Translations under genes and position numbers: made by a program | In this document: one piece after another, positions 4,758 through 6,638 of the stretch | Numbering within the stretch: position 1 is the first letter of the stretch | How the letters are laid out: every line of letters begins with the position of its first letter | The notes under the pieces: generated by a model | What the model saw: the letters and a program-made list of their open reading frames with translations, nothing else | Told to the model about the DNA's origin: nothing | Databases searched by the model: none | NCBI RefSeq assembly: GCF_030523985.1 | Contig: NZ_JAUNHK010000010.1 | Span: forward strand, 37,168 to 43,805 | From: Deinococcus sp. | GTDB taxonomy: Bacteria; Deinococcota; Deinococci; Deinococcales; Deinococcaceae | Length of the DNA: 6,638 nucleotides | Direction of reading: 5' to 3'

Positions 4758-6185
4758 AGAGGAAAAAAGTCCGGTGGCGACGAAGCCCAGCAGTGCCAGC
4801 AAGGCGGGCCAGTCGCCCAGGCGGGTGTAAAGGGTCTGCCCGTTCAGGAGCTTGGGGGTCACGTCCAGGGCTTGCAGTTCAGCGCCACGGCTCACGATTT
4901 GCACGGGTCGGCCCAGGTCATCCACCGCGCCCGCCACGCCGAGATTGACACTCCTGACCAGCCAGCGCCGCGTTTCTATGGCGCGCACGCGGCCCATCCA
5001 GAAATGCTGCGCCACGCCCCAGCCCTGATACCAGCCGTCGTTGGAGGGGTTGACGAGAACCTGAGCGCCCTGGCGGGTCAGCTCACGGGCCACCCAGGGA
5101 AAGACCGAGTCGTAGCAGATGTAAGCGCCGTATTGGACGCCATTCAGGGTCAGCGGCTGCACGCTGCGGGCGGCTTTCAGCGAAGGTGGAAGGGGAAAGC
5201 CCAGCGCCCGTTCCACCAGGCTGTAAATGGGGTGCAAAGGCTGATACAGCGGGAATTCTTCCCCAAAAGGCACCAGCTTGGCTTTGACATTCTGGCCCGT
5301 GAGTTGGCCCGCACTATCCAACGAAATAACGCTGTTCTGGTCAGGGCGGGCCGTCCTTAGGCCGCTGATGCCAGGGCCAGGAAAACCAGGCAGGCGAACG
5401 GGAGCCGTTTCAAAGCCGAGGGCCGTCTCACCCCAGACAACCACACTGTTGGCAGTACGGTTGCCGCTGACAGGCGAAAGCATGGCGTACTGCTGCTCGT
5501 AGGTGAGTGCGCCACTGGCCCGTTCAAAAGAATCAAAAGCCGTGCGAATCACCCGCATCGGCTGCACTGGCCCCTCCCCTGCTGTGCGCGTCAGGCCGTA
5601 GCCGAGGGCCGCCAGCCAGCATAGACAAAGCGTCAGGATACTATGACGCGAACGACTCGCCAGTGCTGCCGCCATTCCCAGAATCAGCACACTGCCGAGC
5701 AGCACCCCGCCGAGGTCGGCCACCTGAATCAGCGGCGTGGGCAGCAGCGCGTAGCCGAGGGTGGGCCAGGGAAAGGCGAGTGGCCCCAGAAAACGCAGGA
5801 ATTCCACGAGGCCCCAGCCCCCGGCCAAAGCCCAGATCCGGCCCCGGGGCGAAGCGATGAGGCGGGCGACGACATACGCCATCAGCGCGAAAAAGCCGCC
5901 TTCCAGGGCATAGAGCAAAAAGGCCAGCACGCCCGCAGGCGGAAAGCCGAAGATATTGCCCAGAAAAGCCGTCAGCCACCACAGATGAATGGTGGTCATG
6001 GCGAATACAGCCCACCAGATGCGGCCCGCGACCTGTTTGGGGCCAGGGGCCTGGGCCGCGTGCCACAAGAGGGCTGCCAGCACGAGCGGCGCGAGCAGGC
6101 CCGTCGGCAAAGGCGGCAGCGTCAGCGCCAGGGCGACGCCCAGCAGAGCGGAGACGGCAGCGGGCGGCAGGTGGGGGCGGGACAT
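4746..6185 (-). CDS. lnt: apolipoprotein N-acyltransferase
   Basis: Integral membrane enzyme of 479 residues that transfers an acyl chain from a phospholipid to the N-terminal diacylglyceryl-cysteine of lipoproteins, the last step of lipoprotein maturation. Seen: several N-terminal hydrophobic segments (about 9-24, 28-44, 57-75, 85-110, 116-133, 152-177, 182-198), a soluble nitrilase-like domain (about 207-440), and a C-terminal membrane segment (about 459-475). Catalytic residues line up with E. coli Glu-Lys-Cys: Glu253 in VVWGETA, Lys301 in KAKLVPFGEEFP, Cys357 in YICYDSVFP. NPSNDGWY (379-386) is also typical. The position after Cys-Tyr is Asp359, where E. coli has an essential Glu (CYE). 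It is slightly shorter than E. coli Lnt (about 512). The ATG start lacks a Shine-Dalgarno, with TAGACT 9 nt upstream, so the mRNA may be nearly leaderless. Divergent from uvrC and convergent with the acyl-CoA dehydrogenase gene. Confidence 0.95.
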   Translation of the reverse strand: MSRPHLPPAAVSALLGVALALTLPPLPTGLLAPLVLAALLWHAAQAPGPKQVAGRIWWAVFAMTTIHLWWLTAFLGNIFGFPPAGVLAFLLYALEGGFFALMAYVVARLIASPRGRIWALAGGWGLVEFLRFLGPLAFPWPTLGYALLPTPLIQVADLGGVLLGSVLILGMAAALASRSRHSILTLCLCWLAALGYGLTRTAGEGPVQPMRVIRTAFDSFERASGALTYEQQYAMLSPVSGNRTANSVVVWGETALGFETAPVRLPGFPGPGISGLRTARPDQNSVISLDSAGQLTGQNVKAKLVPFGEEFPLYQPLHPIYSLVERALGFPLPPSLKAARSVQPLTLNGVQYGAYICYDSVFPWVARELTRQGAQVLVNPSNDGWYQGWGVAQHFWMGRVRAIETRRWLVRSVNLGVAGAVDDLGRPVQIVSRGAELQALDVTPKLLNGQTLYTRLGDWPALLALLGFVATGLFSSRKR

Positions 6186-6194
6186 GCAGCAGAA

Positions 6195-6200
6195 AGTCTA
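6195..6200 (-). promoter_or_regulatory. possible -10 box of lnt
   Basis: On the minus strand TAGACT (4 of 6 to TATAAT, fits TANNNT) ends 9 nt before the lnt ATG. No convincing -35 is visible at normal spacing. No Shine-Dalgarno precedes the ATG, so a very short or absent leader is likely. Confidence 0.35.
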
Positions 6201-6232
6201 ACGGCAAACAGACCGCGCATCCCCGCAGCCCG

Positions 6233-6238
6233 TACACT
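6233..6238 (+). promoter_or_regulatory. -10 box of uvrC, leaderless type
   Basis: TACACT fits TANNNT and ends 6 nt before the GTG start, the same spacing as in the acyl-CoA dehydrogenase gene. The only -35 candidate is a weak CAGACC at 6209-6214 (18-bp spacer). There is no usable Shine-Dalgarno; AAAGG directly abuts the GTG and is too close to act as one. Confidence 0.55.
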
Positions 6239-6244
6239 CCAAAG

Positions 6245-6638
<394 letters not shown>

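Overview
The window is GC-rich bacterial chromosomal DNA, most likely from Deinococcus and close to D. radiodurans. The UvrC N-terminus reads like the Deinococcus protein as I remember it. Two genes (the acyl-CoA dehydrogenase at 3815 and uvrC at 6245) have no Shine-Dalgarno sequence and carry a TANNNT box exactly 6 nt before the start codon, the leaderless arrangement common in that genus. No database search was possible, so the species call is an inference.

Region 1 (1-3693) is a regulated catabolic or detoxification cassette. Three minus-strand genes run from 2891 leftwards: a short-chain dehydrogenase/reductase (SDR), an EthA-type flavin Baeyer-Villiger monooxygenase (BVMO), and an alpha/beta hydrolase cut by the window edge. 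They are tightly packed: the SDR stop overlaps the monooxygenase start (ATGA), and the hydrolase follows after about 19 nt. A TetR-family regulator is transcribed divergently. The region between them holds a near-perfect inverted repeat, GCAGCTTGACA / TGTCAAACTGC, which is a good operator candidate. The simplest reading is a cascade: SDR oxidises an alcohol to a ketone, the BVMO inserts oxygen to give an ester or lactone, and the hydrolase opens it. The substrate is unknown. Gene content resembles the mycobacterial ethA-ethR and mymA (monooxygenase, lipase, SDR) loci.

Region 2 (3694-4757) holds a 121-bp spacer with a 14-bp perfect inverted repeat, then a single-gene unit for a 3-hydroxyacyl-CoA dehydrogenase family protein with its own leaderless-type promoter and a clear rho-independent terminator.

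Region 3 (4746-6638) holds lnt (apolipoprotein N-acyltransferase, minus strand, complete), convergent with the dehydrogenase gene and ending inside its terminator stem. It also holds uvrC (nucleotide excision repair nuclease, plus strand, cut by the right edge), divergent from lnt across 59 bp. I saw no RNA genes, insertion sequences, CRISPR arrays or large repeats.
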